Shown piece by piece: positions 25,037 to 35,780 of a stretch of DNA of 64,000 bases (position 1 is its first letter; every line of letters starts with the position of its first letter). Made by a program: the position numbers and the translations under genes. Below the pieces are notes generated by a model that saw nothing but the letters and a program-made list of their open reading frames with translations, was not told the origin of the DNA and made no database searches. Source of the stretch: Megalobrama amblycephala (Eukaryota > Chordata > Actinopteri > Cypriniformes > Xenocyprididae); assembly GCF_018812025.1 (NCBI RefSeq), contig NC_063049.1, positions 33,257,947-33,321,946 on the forward strand. Direction: 5' to 3'.

Positions 25037-25043
<7 letters not shown>

Positions 25044-25227
25044 ATTATATATAAAATACTTCAGTTTAATATATTTTTGTCTTCACAGATGCTTTGCTAG
25101 CAAATACACCTGTAGATGAACATAAATGTATGCTATATCCCACTTTAATTCTGTGCATGTGCTTTCATTGACTTCACACATAAACACACATACACAAACA
25201 GATACTATCACTCACAAACCCATGCAT

Positions 25228-25261
25228 ACACACACACACACACACCGACACACACACACAC
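25228..25261. repeat. (CA)n microsatellite
   Basis: A CA run interrupted once by CGA. Confidence 0.9.
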
Positions 25262-25430
25262 GCTGCCCCTGGTGACAGCGTAATGGATAGGATCTCTGTG
25301 GAGGCGACTGTCAAACCCGACCACCCTAATCAGAGCGTCAGAGAGGAAGATAAAGGAGAAAATAATGAGTGTCGGGTCGGGCTTTTCAAAGAGCAACAAA
25401 AGAGCCCAGGATCAGATAGACCAACACAAT

Positions 25431-25538
25431 GAGGAGAGGAGAGGAGAGGAGAGGAGAGGAGAGGAGAGGAGAGGAGAGGAGAGGAGAGGAGAGGAGAGGA
25501 GAGGAGAGGAGAGGAGAGGAGAGGAGAGGAGAGGAGAG
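25431..25538. repeat. (GGAGA)n pentanucleotide minisatellite
   Basis: A 108-bp uninterrupted array of the purine-only pentamer GGAGA, about 21 copies. All apparent open frames across it are artefacts of the repeat. Confidence 0.97.
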
Positions 25539-25868
25539 TCTTCATATTTTATTAAAAGTGAGCCTGTGTGTTTCACTGTGTGACAGAGATTTGAACCCTT
25601 CTAATGTGATATTGAAACCATAAGCAACTCTCTTTGACTCTGTAGGACTGAGAGCACTGGAGACTCACCTGCTGTTTAAGTGTCAGGGAATGTTTCACTT
25701 GTTATCTGGACTTTAGCATAGTTTTTTTCCCGCTGTGTCAAGCACTTCAACTATGTCATCATTAATGTTACATTACAACAATATATCTGTACTTTGCTGC
25801 TTCTAAGCTAGTGACCGTTTACTGTAACTCATCTGCAATGAATATAATGTAATGGATGCTGCTCGGTC
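25539..25868. other. Intergenic, nothing recognised
   Basis: Unique-looking AT-rich sequence between the GGAGA array and the transposon nest. Confidence 0.4.
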
Positions 25869-26057
25869 TTAAAGTGATAGCTCACCCAAAAATAAAAATT
25901 CTGTCATCATTTACTCACCCTCAAGTTGTTCATTTACTATCATAGTAGGAAAAATAAATACTATGGTAGTCAATGGGGGACAAAATCTGTTTGGTTACTG
26001 ACATTCTTCCAAATATCTGTTTGGTAACACTTTACAATAAGGTTCATTAGTTAAACA

Positions 26058-26739
26058 TTAAAGGTCCCGTTCTTCGTGATCCCATGTTTCAAACTTTAGT
26101 TAGTGTGTAATGTTGTTGTTAGAGTATAAATAAAATCTGTAAAATTTTAAAGCTCAAAGTTCAATGCCAAGCGAGATATTTTATTTAACAGAAGTCGCCT
26201 ACATCGAACGGCCAGTTTGGACTACATCCCTCTACTTCCTTCTTTAATGACGTCACTAAAACAGTTTTTTGACTAACCTCCGCCCACAGGAATACACAAG
26301 AGTTGCGTTTGTAGAGTGTGTTTGTCGCCATGTCGTCGAAACGCTGTTATTTTCATCCCGCAGTCCAATCACCGGGTCTGATTCCGGATCAAATTGATAG
26401 GGTAAAATTAAAGACATGTTTACAATAACACTGAGCGCGTGCATCTCCACGTTATGGTAAGAGGCGTGACCTTTCCGGGCAAGGAGCGTTAAGCGGCTGT
26501 CGAATCACAACACAGGAACCGCTGGCACAATCAGAACTCGTTATGTTTTTCTGAAGGAGGGACTTCATAGAACAAGGAAGTCATCAGCCTGTTTTTATGA
26601 CAGTGGAAACAGCGGTATACAGATAAGTAAATTATGTGAAAAATACGGTGTTTTTTTACACGCGAAACATGAACACGTTATATTGCACACTATAAACACA
26701 ATCAAAGCTTCAAAAAACCACGAAAAACGGGACCTTTAA
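26058..26739. mobile_element. TTAA-flanked element with AGGTCCCGTT ends
   Basis: An exact TTAA duplication (26058-26061 and 26736-26739) encloses inverted ends that start AGGTCCCGTT and finish AACGGGACCT, with pairing continuing imperfectly into TTCGTG. The interior is CpG-bearing non-coding sequence. It lies inside the hAT MITE and so is younger than it. Confidence 0.88.
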
Positions 26740-26851
26740 TGTATTAACTAACATGAGCAAACCATGAGCAATACATTTGTTACTGTATTTACTAATCTTC
26801 ATTAATGAAAATACAGCTGTTCATTTTTTGTTCATGTAAGTTCACAGTGCA

Positions 26852-27121
26852 TTAAAGGGTTAGTTCACCCAAAAATGAAAATTATGTCATTTATTATTTA
26901 CCCTTATGTCGTTCTACGCCTGTAGGACCTTCGTTCATCTTCAAGACACAAATTATGATTTTTTTGATGAAATCCAATGGCTCAGTGAGGCCTCTATTGC
27001 CAGCAATGTCATTGAACTTCTCAAGATCCAGAAAATTACTCAAAACATATTTAAAAGAGTTCATGTGAGTTCAGTGGTTCTACCTTAATATTATAAAGCG
27101 ACAAGAATACTTTTTGTGTGC

Positions 27122-27157
<36 letters not shown>

Positions 27158-27630
27158 ACTTTTCAACAATATCTAGTGATGGCCGTTTTCAAAACACTGC
27201 TTCGAATCATTTGTTTTGAATCAGTGGTTCGGATCACGTGTCAAGCTGCCAAACTGCTGAAATCACGTGACTTTGGCGCTCTGAATCACTGATTCGAAAC
27301 AAAAGATTCGAAGCAGTGTTTTGAAATCGGCCATCACTAGATATTGTTAAAAAGTCATTATTTTGTTTTCTCCTCACTTTATAATATTAAGGTAGAACCA
27401 CTGTAGTCACATGAATTGTTTTAAATATGTTTTGAGTAACTTTCTGGATCTTGAGAAGTTCGGTGGCATTGCTGGCAATAGAGGCCTCACTGAGCCATCG
27501 GATTTCACCAAAAAAAAAAAAAATCTTAATTTGTGTTCCAAAGATGAACGAAGGTCCTACAGGTGTAGAACGACATAAGGGTGAATAATAAATGACATAA
27601 TTTTCATTTTTGGGTGAACTAACTCTTTAA
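26852..27630. mobile_element. TTAA-flanked full-length palindromic (foldback) element
   Basis: An exact TTAA duplication (26852-26855 and 27627-27630). The arms are inverted copies of each other over most of the element: AGGGTTAGTTCACCC and GACCTTCGTTCATCTTC on the left reappear inverted on the right. A poly-A run (about 27122-27156) lies in the left arm. It could fold into a hairpin of more than 300 bp. It lies inside the hAT MITE, so this is a second independent insertion. Confidence 0.88.
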
Positions 27631-27913
27631 CTAATGTTAACAAGATTTTAATAATGTATTAGTAAATGTTGAAATTAACATTAACAAAGATTGATAAATG
27701 CTGTACAAGTGCAGTTCATTATTAGTTAATGTTAACTAATGAACTTTATTGTAAAGTGTTACCTCTTCTTTTGTGTTCAGCAGAAACAAGAAATTCATAC
27801 AGGTTTGGAACAACTTGAGGGTAAGTAAATGAGGACAGAATTTTCATTTTTGGGTGAACTATCCCTTTAATATAAAATTGACATCAAATACAGATTGACT
27901 GATACTTTATTAT

Positions 27914-28294
27914 TAGGGATGCATATCAGATGTCAAAATTCAGACTGATACGATAGACCATTCATTGATAAATGGATGTTATTTTCATATTATGGCCAAT
28001 AACTAAGTAACAATAAATAGACAATATTAAAATTCAATAGTATTTTGTGTTAAAAAAAATATAAATAAAATAGTCATTTAAAATGTTACAAGTGGTTGTA
28101 ATTCCTTTTAATGGGTGCTCAAATTACTAAATTAGTTATTAAATTGCTAGTGTTTTTAAAGATTAATAGGTTAGCGTTAGTTGACAGCACTGGTAATCTA
28201 AATGTCAATTGTACACAGTAATTAGCAATATCGACAAATATAATATAATTATTTATTTATTGACATTATATACACAGATACATATGCATCCCTA
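27914..28294. mobile_element. Short MITE with TAGGGATGCATAT ends
   Basis: The left end TAGGGATGCATATC is inverted at the right end as GATACATATGCATCCCTA. No target duplication is obvious. The interior is AT-rich and non-coding. A related copy lies at 29642. Confidence 0.65.
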
Positions 28295-28879
28295 AATATC
28301 ATCATTTGATTAAAAGGACAAAATAATATTGGTTTCGTCAGATAGTCCACCTGTATTTCACTATCCTTACACATCCTCTTCTCTTTTACAGCCTGTGGAG
28401 CCTAATTATCAGCCACATGCTAATTATTGCTGCCTCATTTAGCTGAATAACAACAATGATTAGAAAAACCCCAAACTAAGCAATAAACAACAGCAAGACC
28501 CACAAAATAACACCATCACTCTCAACTGTTGTGACAACCTGTGAGCCAGTATATAACAGACACCCCCCATGGCATTGTGGGAAAATCAGCCCTGTGATAT
28601 CTACCATTGCCAAGATAAAAAAATAACAGGTGTGCATCCAAAATATCAGAATGACCTCAATGACCTCGTACTGATCAGTTAGTTCATTTTGACAGTTAAA
28701 ATCAGCAGCAGTCCTAAGACAAACAATTCAGACAGACAAACGATTGACCGTCAATTTAAGTAAATAAATAAACAAGCAAACAAATATGACAGGTACATAA
28801 AAATAAAACAAGCATAAATATAAATTACAATATTTTCCTGGTTTCTTGGAACACCAAACTATACAATACTGCAAGTTGA
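28295..28879. other. Intergenic; possible small regulatory block
   Basis: No gene. The stretch 28370-28560 is less AT-rich, with GCTAATTATTG and CTAATTATC cores, and may be a small enhancer. Confidence 0.3.
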
Positions 28880-29560
28880 CTTAAACGTACATTGTCTTAC
28901 AGGTGGGAGGTTGGTGACTGGATGAAATGAGTAAGTGGTGGCCAGCGGCCGTGTGAACTCCAGATGAACAGCAGAGCTCCACTGTAAGTCGAGCTGACGG
29001 AAAATAGCCCCTAATTAAAGACATGACAGCCAGCACTATCATATTCAGCCACCTGCTTAATAATACACAAAAATTAAAGGGAATATATACTGCCCCTTCC
29101 CTTCTCCCATTCATTTTTAATAACCTGATCACCTCCCCTGGGAGCTTCCGGCTCAGTGGAGAAGAGGGACTATTTGGGGTATGTTATGGCACACCTGTAC
29201 AGGTAAAATTCATGGTAGTGATGGTGCAGGGTAATTTTACGATTTATTTGCATATAACTTTTGGTAAACTTTCTAACAGTTATAGAAAAGGAAAATTTTG
29301 AGAGGAGAGAAGGGGAAGAAGAGGGCATGAAATTAGAAAGCCGCAGACAAAAAGCAGGCAAACTCCTTGGCAATTTCTCCTCTGACAGAGATGGGTCATT
29401 ATCTGATAGATTTCAGAGTCAGTTCCCACGTTATTGTTCAGATAGACAGTAACCACCCTAGAACAGCCTGGGAATGGGATACTCAACACCACTTCTATCA
29501 TCCATGAGAAAATGTTGAGAAACTCAGCACAATAAATCAGCCTGAATCACAGATACAAAC
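28880..29560. promoter_or_regulatory. Candidate conserved non-coding block
   Basis: About 680 bp of unique sequence of mixed composition with CCTAATTAAAG (about 29010-29020), TAATACACAAAAATTAAAG and TAATAACCTGATCACC cores. It is bordered by AT-rich repeats. No open frame resembles a protein. Confidence 0.35.
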
Positions 29561-29641
29561 AGCCTTTCACTGACAAACACACACAGGAGATCATTTCTGT
29601 CTGTATTAGTACCACTGCTAATTATTATGTACATCTATATT

Positions 29642-30022
29642 TAGGGATGCACAATATATTAGTATCATTTCAGTTGTCAGCTGATTTTCAAATTGATCAG
29701 TTTACTCAAAAAATTATATTTCATTGTGCAGCTCATTTCATTTAGACTACATTTAACACTCATTTAAAGTTGATCTTTAAAAATATTATTAATTTAATAC
29801 CATTGTTAAATATAATTTTTAGCAAATCTAAAAATGAATATTAATTATAATAATTAATTAATTATAATGTTGTGATGTCTAAATTCACCTGTAGCATTTA
29901 AAACTATGGATTTTAGATTTCAGTATTCTATTTTTTTGGACAAAAAACATATATAATTTCAATATCGGCCATTTATCAGTTATCTTTTTATTGGTATCAG
30001 CCAAAACTGTAATATCAGTGCA
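29642..30022. mobile_element. Degraded MITE related to the 27914 element
   Basis: Begins TAGGGATGCAC. Towards the right it carries CGGCCATTTATCAG and GTATCAGCC, and then AATATCAGTGCATC, which resembles an inverted copy of the left end. Decayed and non-coding. Confidence 0.5.
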
Positions 30023-31131
30023 TCAATATCCATATTCATATAAGCTGTATAATTATATACAGGGGATATTCTATTAATCAGGAGCAAGTATTCACAATGT
30101 TTTTGGGTTCATTAAAAGTGTTACAGCATTACTCAAGACAAGTTCATCCGAGTAAAAACAGACCCAAGGAAAGCACCTTAAACTGTTTGAAGATCAACTG
30201 GCCATGTATCTGTGATATTCCTCCGAACAAATTTACTTCCTGTATAGTGTGCAAAAATCTCACAAAAGTGCATTTGGGAAAACAGACTCACAAATCAATA
30301 TAGCTGGCAGGGTCTTTCATTTGAAAAGGCATTTCTCTGGATCCTACTGAGGAGAATCCGTCTCTGGGGATTTCTGTAATGCCGACATTCTCTTATTTCT
30401 GGGTTTAAGACATGTCATATTCTTTGTTAAAACACAGGATATATGTGCCACAAGACAAGGTTAAAAAACATGCACACATACACACACAAAGATTGTGGGA
30501 ATGCTTGAGTCCACCCCCTCTCATCTTAAAAATCCACATAATCCCATCAAATCACATATTCACACCCCCACTACACTCTGAGAGGTGAAGAAACATTTGT
30601 TTTCCTCCTAATTCTGCCTTTGTCCTTTCATTCTCTTATGTATCCACAGACGTGCAGTAGACGCAGCAGATTTGTAAATGCGTGGGCAACGGGGAGAGAA
30701 AAAAAACAAAAAAAACAGCCCTGATACCTGATCGGCCCAGCAGCAAAAAGGTGACACTTAATCCTGACGTCAGGCTGTTGACCCTTAGCAGTCACCTCAC
30801 TAATTCAACATAAATAGTTAATGACAGCCTGCATACACACATCTTATGTAACCAAACTTGACAAATAAGTGGAGAGAACCACTCAAGAGCAAACTACTGG
30901 AAATGAGAGGCAATTTTTTCCACCATCGCTCTTGTGTTTGACACCTGCAAGGCATCACGGTCCATCATGTCCATGCATTTGCCCGAAGCTCCACTTCTGG
31001 GGTGTTTTAACCACCGATACCACTAACATCAACTTGTCGGACCGTTTTACTTATTCACCAGCTTGCCTAAGTTGCCAACTTGCAACGTTTAAATATTTAG
31101 TTGTAGACAACTTATTTGAAGCGTAACCTTA
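30023..31131. other. Intergenic; possible regulatory block at 30640-30830
   Basis: No gene is recognised. The stretch 30640-30830 has more balanced composition and a TGACGTCA site near 30765, a consensus CRE. The remainder is AT-rich. Confidence 0.35.
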
Positions 31132-31760
31132 CACATAAACTTCAAATCTACATACGAACTATAAATCTTTACGGAATGTCTGTTTACACTAAGTGCAAAT
31201 AGCATCCCTTGCTGGCAAACGCTGTTTACACTAGCTCCGCCCACCAATGTCCGGTTGGACCACTCAAGTTTTAAAAAAGACGCACAGAATTCAATGTCTT
31301 CAGTGGTGCAGCAGTAGCAAATAAGGCTCGCAGACCTGACTTTTAACGCAATCGAAGCGAGTTCGAATACGCCTTTTGCCAAGTTCGCATTTATTTTCAA
31401 AAAAAAAAATCTAAATAATGTTCTAAAAGTGGAAATAAACTGCGAATGAGTGTTTAATAACATTATTAAAAGTGTTTATTGGGTAGGGTTAGGGGAAGGT
31501 GTAGGGAGGGTTTTTATTCTCCCAATAAGGCAGCATCCACTTAATAATTTTAATAAATATAATCATTTACACTCCATGATATTATTGCATCCTGTTATTT
31601 TACAAAAATACTGAGGTGCAAATAGTATCTGCCAATATAAAGCATAGATAGCATCTAATTACTATTTACTCGTATTGCAAAGAACTGATACTTTTACATG
31701 GTGTAAATAGAATCTTTATGGAAGTCTCATTTAAGGAGTAACAACTGGAATAGAATGGCA
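31132..31760. repeat. Composite dispersed repeat containing a tRNA-like SINE head
   Basis: Three related motifs, GTGCAAATAGCAT (about 31192), GTGCAAATAGTATC (about 31616) and GTGTAAATAGAATC (about 31701), frame the stretch. Within it, 31297-31381 resembles a tRNA-derived SINE head with a GAGTTCGAATAC B-box. A GGGTAGGGTTAGGGG motif near 31480 is familiar from cyprinid repeats. Limits and class are uncertain. Confidence 0.45.
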
Positions 31761-31899
31761 GGACTGCATCAATGAGCTACTTTTTTAACTGTTAGGCAAT
31801 ACTTTGGACATTTACACTATTTCAAGAGAGAGAATATTATATAAATAACTTTGTAGTGTGCAACTGTGCACCACTTGTGACATTTGTCCACACCAGGGT

Positions 31900-32170
31900 T
31901 ATAAGTGAGTGACCTGTGAAGGCCAAGTATGGTAACCCATACTCGGAATTTGTCCTCTGCATTTAACCCATCCAAGTTGGGAGCAGAGTAGTGAGTAGTG
32001 TACACACACTGCAAACCGTGACACACCAGGAGCAGTGGGCAGCCTTTATGCTGTGGTGCCGGGGGAGCAACTGACCCGTCGCAAAGACCCGCCCCCCCCT
32101 TAGTTACTGTTGCTTTGTCCCACATGTCGCTGTCACGCCACACGCAGTGAAAAATAACATTGCGGAGCAA
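31900..32170. repeat. Dispersed teleost repeat
   Basis: Carries GGCCAAGTATGGTAACCCAT, ACTCGGAATTTGTCCTCTGC, ATTTAACCCATCC and AGGAGCAGTGGGCAGCC, which I recognise from a repeat abundant across fish genomes. The 127-aa minus-strand frame over it is not a protein-coding gene. The class is unknown to me. Confidence 0.65.
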
Positions 32171-32577
32171 AGAGGACACTGACAACACGTCGACAGACAA
32201 GACAGAGCAGGTTACTTCTGATATAAAACAAAGTCCCAGCTTTCAAATTAAGTTTTTTTTTTTTTTTTTTTTTAAATTGAACAATAAAACCTGTTTTGTG
32301 GCTCTTTAATGTGTCGTGACAGATTGCTGTAGCGCCTCAGCTCAAACGGCTCGTGAACCAATCATCGCTTCCTACTAGTTAATTTATAGCATCGAATAAA
32401 CATGAACATGAAAAGGAATGTTGTTTCAAATGCGGAAAGACGTAAATACACACCATTTTTCTAGTTCAAGTACACCAAGGTACATCTTCCAACTCCTGAC
32501 TGCTTTGTCGGACAAAATGGCAGATTCAGCATTATGATTGGTTAGATCGCTTGTCAATCAAACTCAATTTCTTGCTG
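32171..32577. other. Intergenic with poly-T tract
   Basis: A poly-T run of about 21 bases lies near 32253-32273. No gene is recognised. Confidence 0.4.
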
Positions 32578-32645
32578 GTGCTGGAATCGAACCAGCAACC
32601 TTTGGGTTACCAGTCAGACTCACTAACCATAGGCCACAACTGCAC
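32578..32645 (-). mobile_element. tRNA-derived SINE head fragment
   Basis: On the minus strand a B-box GGTTCGATTCC follows a GGTAACCCAAAGG anticodon-arm-like sequence and an A-box-like TGGTTAGTGAGTC. This is the typical head of teleost tRNA-derived SINEs. There is no full SINE body, and it is not a functional tRNA gene because the acceptor stem does not pair. Confidence 0.6.
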
Positions 32646-32703
32646 AAAATGTTACATTCATTTATTTTAATTTATAAATTAAAATAAATAAATGTAACAT
32701 TTT
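32646..32703. repeat. 58-bp near-perfect AT palindrome
   Basis: Two 29-base arms (32646-32674 and 32675-32703) are inverted copies with one mismatch and no loop. The core is TTTATAAA. It sits between a SINE fragment and a hAT MITE. Confidence 0.9.
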
Positions 32704-32794
32704 TCAGTTTGTTATATTAGTATTGCTCTTGAATAATTTCCTGATTTTTTTTTTCTTCAAATATCTACTTACACTATTTAGACATAAAATGTAT

Positions 32795-33075
32795 GATAAC
32801 ACTTTACAATAGGGTCTCATTTGTTAACATTAGTTAACGCATTAGCTAACATGAACTAAAAATTAGGAATGTATTTTTACAGCATTTATTAATATTTGTT
32901 AATGTTAGTTATTAAAGTACAATTGTTAATTGTTCATGTTATTTCACTGTACATTCAGTAAGCATTAAGTAACAAAGATTATTAAATATTGTTGAAGTAT
33001 TGATCATCGTTAGCTTGTGCTAACTATTGCAGTTAACTCATTTGAACTAATTAAACCTTACTGTAAAGTGTTACC
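32795..33075. mobile_element. hAT-type MITE with intact 8-bp target duplication
   Basis: Ends GATAACACTTTACAAT on the left and inverted CTGTAAAGTGTTACC on the right. The octamer AAATGTAT is present at 32787-32794 and again at 33076-33083. An exact 8-bp duplication is the hAT signature. The interior consists of TTAACATTAGTTAA-like units and is non-coding. Confidence 0.9.
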
Positions 33076-33133
33076 AAATGTATGTTTCATCATTATTCAT
33101 GCATAATATTAGATTGGAAATTATTACTCTTTA

Positions 33134-33292
33134 AAAAATGCTGGGTTAAAAAACCCATGTTGGGTTAAATATGGACAAATCCAGCGATTATTTTGTGTTC
33201 CCATATAATGGCATATAGTAATTTGTAATCAATAGTTGAGTTCAATAAAACTACCCAGCAGGGCAAACATTTAACCCAACCGCTAGGTTTTT
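33134..33292. mobile_element. Truncated MITE of the AACCCAGCA family
   Basis: The left end ATGCTGGGTTAAAA and the internal ATAAAACTACCCAGCAG, then GCAAACATTTAACCCAACC, are shared with the fuller copy at 57353-57848. The middle is shortened. Non-coding. Confidence 0.7.
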
Positions 33293-33539
33293 ATAGTCTA
33301 CCATCAACATTTAAACGTGGCAAAATTAAAACCATAAGAAACTTAGATGTTTTGTTATTCAACAACAGTTGACCAATCTGAAGGCTGTTTATTGGATTGA
33401 TATGACAGATGTCATTATGACACTATGCATTTCCTTCTGGAAAGCTTATGACCTACCACCTAAGTCTAGCCTTACAAACTAATGGTGAAAGCTAAACATA
33501 ATACAGAGTTACAAACTAACCAGCTACTAAGCCCCAAGT
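33293..33539. other. Intergenic, nothing recognised
   Basis: AT-rich and non-coding. Confidence 0.4.
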
Positions 33540-33930
33540 GCAAACTCATCGCAATGTAAGAGCTTACGGACGGCTGGTGCAACCCTACCCTGTTCATCAT
33601 CGTGGCTAATATCGCACAGAGGGCAGTGACAGTCACGCTGTAGGGCAGACTGCAGGTTTCACCCCTGAACTTCTTTATGAGTGTGGTATTCTAGGCGACT
33701 GATTCTGGCCCATGCTCTGATGACTAATTGATTGGTGTTAATCTGCAGCTAAATGAAATATTCAGTTGATTCAGGGAAAGGCAGACAGGGCTTGATGGGT
33801 CATGTGACCCTAGAGGTCATGTGATAGGGCTGCATGAGAGAACTCATTAGCTGGCCTGATGAGCAGCGGGCTGTTGGCTCGTTAACCCTGTGCAGGATTG
33901 GTTTCACTCCCAAGCCGGCCTGGTCACAAT
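33540..33930. promoter_or_regulatory. Candidate conserved non-coding block
   Basis: Unique sequence with CTAATTGATTGG (about 33723-33734), GTTAATCTGCAG and CATTAGCTGG cores. It stands out from the AT-rich flanks and has no coding features. Confidence 0.35.
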
Positions 33931-34300
33931 CCCGAACGGCGAGGGGAACAATACACTTTTTCTTTTTTCTTGCTGAGCTGGGCTGCCCGCTGTGTATCCA
34001 AGCAGTTACAGTTAAACTGCTCAAGCTCCTGAAAACAAATTATAATGTCCTTTTGTCTCCTCAGCTCCATATTATTATTACATGGCCATCATCCATACCG
34101 CAACAATCAAACGTGTGGACGCAAACGCACGCTCGCCCTTCCCCCGCACAATTTCATCTGCGGAAATGGCCCTGTGCTCTGCAGCACGAGTAAAAGTGCA
34201 CTCCAGTCTTTCAAAAACACCTTCACTTTGCTCTCAGCGGCAAAGCCTTTGAACTGCTCCTTTCAAAAATGCTGCCCTTGTAGCCATGAATAATATTTGC
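33931..34300. promoter_or_regulatory. Candidate non-coding regulatory block
   Basis: A balanced-composition stretch with CATATTATTATTACATGG near 34066 and AACAATCAAAC near 34102 (SOX-like ACAAT). The open frames here have no recognisable domain. Confidence 0.3.
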
Positions 34301-35198
34301 CAGGTGTTAGAGAGAGAGAGTGAGTGAGAGACAGAGAGCGAGAGAGGGAGAAAGAGAGCAAGGGAAGAGCTGTCTAAGGTCCTGGCGCTTGAGGTGGAGG
34401 GAGCAAGAGGCCTGCTTATTAGTCGCCGTTTATTGGTTCCTTGACACACACACAAACGAATGCACGCACACTCTATTACACAATCACACAAACATGCTCA
34501 CAGGTACACAAGCAAGATGAAAGATGAAAGGCCTGGCTTTTCCCTATACCTTTAATTTAGTTTAAAAAGGGAGGGTGCAGGGAGCTGGTGAGTTACAGTA
34601 CATGTATAAAAATGGAAGCAGCCAAATGAAGGATCTCTACACACTTACAGAATTGCATTAATCTTTAAAGAGATTTTACATTTTTCATTGCTTCTCTCTT
34701 CATTGTTATTAGCAGCCCTACTATAGTTTCTGATAATAAATGATGTTGACTACACCAGTCAGTACATTTACATGCACTTTAAATGTTGTTTCAATTGGAC
34801 TAAAACAATAATGTCTTTAAAATATCATGTAAACAATTTAGTGCTACTCCAAATCTCTGAAAGACCTGTCACGTGTATTTAATGCTTCAAATATGCAATT
34901 ATGCATTGTGTCACGTATATTTGAGCAAACGTACTGATAAAGACTGTAGCTCGACTACACACTCCCAACCAGAGGTACCTTTTCTGAACCTATAAGAAGG
35001 AAAATGTGAAATAACTGGATTTCATTTGTAATAAAAAAAATAAAATAACATATTATTAATAATAAATAACATTATTTACGGTCTTAGATAAAATTCTTCT
35101 ATGATTTTCCTATAATTTATGATTCTTGGCAACTCACACTAGTTTATTAGTTGTAAATTACTGCAATTGTAGTAGCGGCTGTAATAATGACCACATTA
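34301..35198. other. Intergenic; GA-rich stretch then AT-rich
   Basis: A GA-rich run (about 34307-34360) and short CA-rich sequence (about 34443-34500). The rest is AT-rich. No gene is recognised. Confidence 0.4.
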
Positions 35199-35780
35199 TT
35201 AAAGGTGCCATGGAATTGAAAATTGAATTTACCTCGGCATAGTTGAATAACAAGAGTTCAGTACATGGAAATGACATACAGTGAGTCTCAAACACCATTG
35301 TTTCCTCCTTCTTATATAAATCTCATTTGTTTAAAAGACCTCCGAAGAACAGGAGAATCTCAACATAACACCGACTGTTACGTAACAGTCGGGATCATTA
35401 ATATGTACGTCCCCAATATTTGCATATGCCAGCCCATGTTCAAGGCATTACACAAACCAGTATTAACGTCTGGATCTGTGCACAGCTGAATCAACAGACT
35501 AGGTAAGCAAGCAAGGACAATAGTATAATGTATAATGCATAAACATCTTCATTCTTTATAAATCTCTCCAACAGTGTGTAATGTTAGCTTTAGCCACAGA
35601 GCACTATCAAACTTTAACGAGCAATTAAAGGGGCCGCAGCATGAATCTAATGATGCCCCAAAATAGGCAGTTAATTATTTTTTTTTTTTTTAAATCTATG
35701 GGGTATTTTGAGCTGAAACTTCACAGACACATTCAGGGGACACCTTAGACTTATATTACATCTTGTAATTACCTTTATTA
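35199..35780. mobile_element. TTAA-flanked cyprinid DNA transposon copy, right end lost
   Basis: The left border TTAA-AGGTGCCATGGAATTGA leads into family sequence that I recognise as very abundant in cyprinids, with a CGACTGTTACGTAACAGTCG palindrome near 35371. The right part carries TGAGCTGAAACTTCACAGAC and GGGGACACCTTAGAC, but the expected terminal inverted repeat is missing. Non-coding. Confidence 0.75.

Larger units (their letters stand above)
26023..27763. mobile_element. hAT-type MITE inserted in the outer element, itself split by two insertions
   Basis: Starts GGTAACACTTTACAATAAGG and ends with the inverted TTATTGTAAAGTGTTACC. It belongs to the same family as the copies at 32795 and 62856. 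The flanks TCTGTTT and TCTTCTTT look like a decayed 8-bp duplication. The body is interrupted at TTAA sites by two younger elements. Joining the segments outside those insertions recovers the continuous family sequence seen in the other copies. Confidence 0.8.
25869..27870. mobile_element. Outermost TTAA-flanked palindromic element of a nested cluster
   Basis: The left terminus TTAA-AGTGATAGCTCACCC pairs with the inverted right terminus GGGTGAACTATCCCT-TTAA; TTAA lies at 25869-25872 and 27867-27870. The two arms (25873-26022 and 27764-27866) are family sequence, including TCATCATTTACTCACCCTCA on the left and its inverted counterpart on the right. They are separated only by younger insertions. 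There is no transposase, so this is a non-autonomous element. The piggyBac-like assignment from the TTAA sites is inference. Confidence 0.85.

Noticed and set aside
25330..25623. Repetitive Arg-Glu and Leu-Ser open frames
   Set aside because: Produced by the GGAGA pentamer array.
25869..27870. Firm piggyBac assignment for the TTAA-flanked elements
   Set aside because: The TTAA target sites fit, but the termini do not clearly match classic piggyBac ends and no transposase is present, so the superfamily is left as inference.
31817..32200. 127-aa minus-strand frame
   Set aside because: It lies on a dispersed teleost repeat and does not resemble a transposon protein.
32578..32645. Possible tRNA gene on the minus strand
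   Set aside because: There are B-box and A-box resemblances but no pairing acceptor stem; better explained as a tRNA-derived SINE head.
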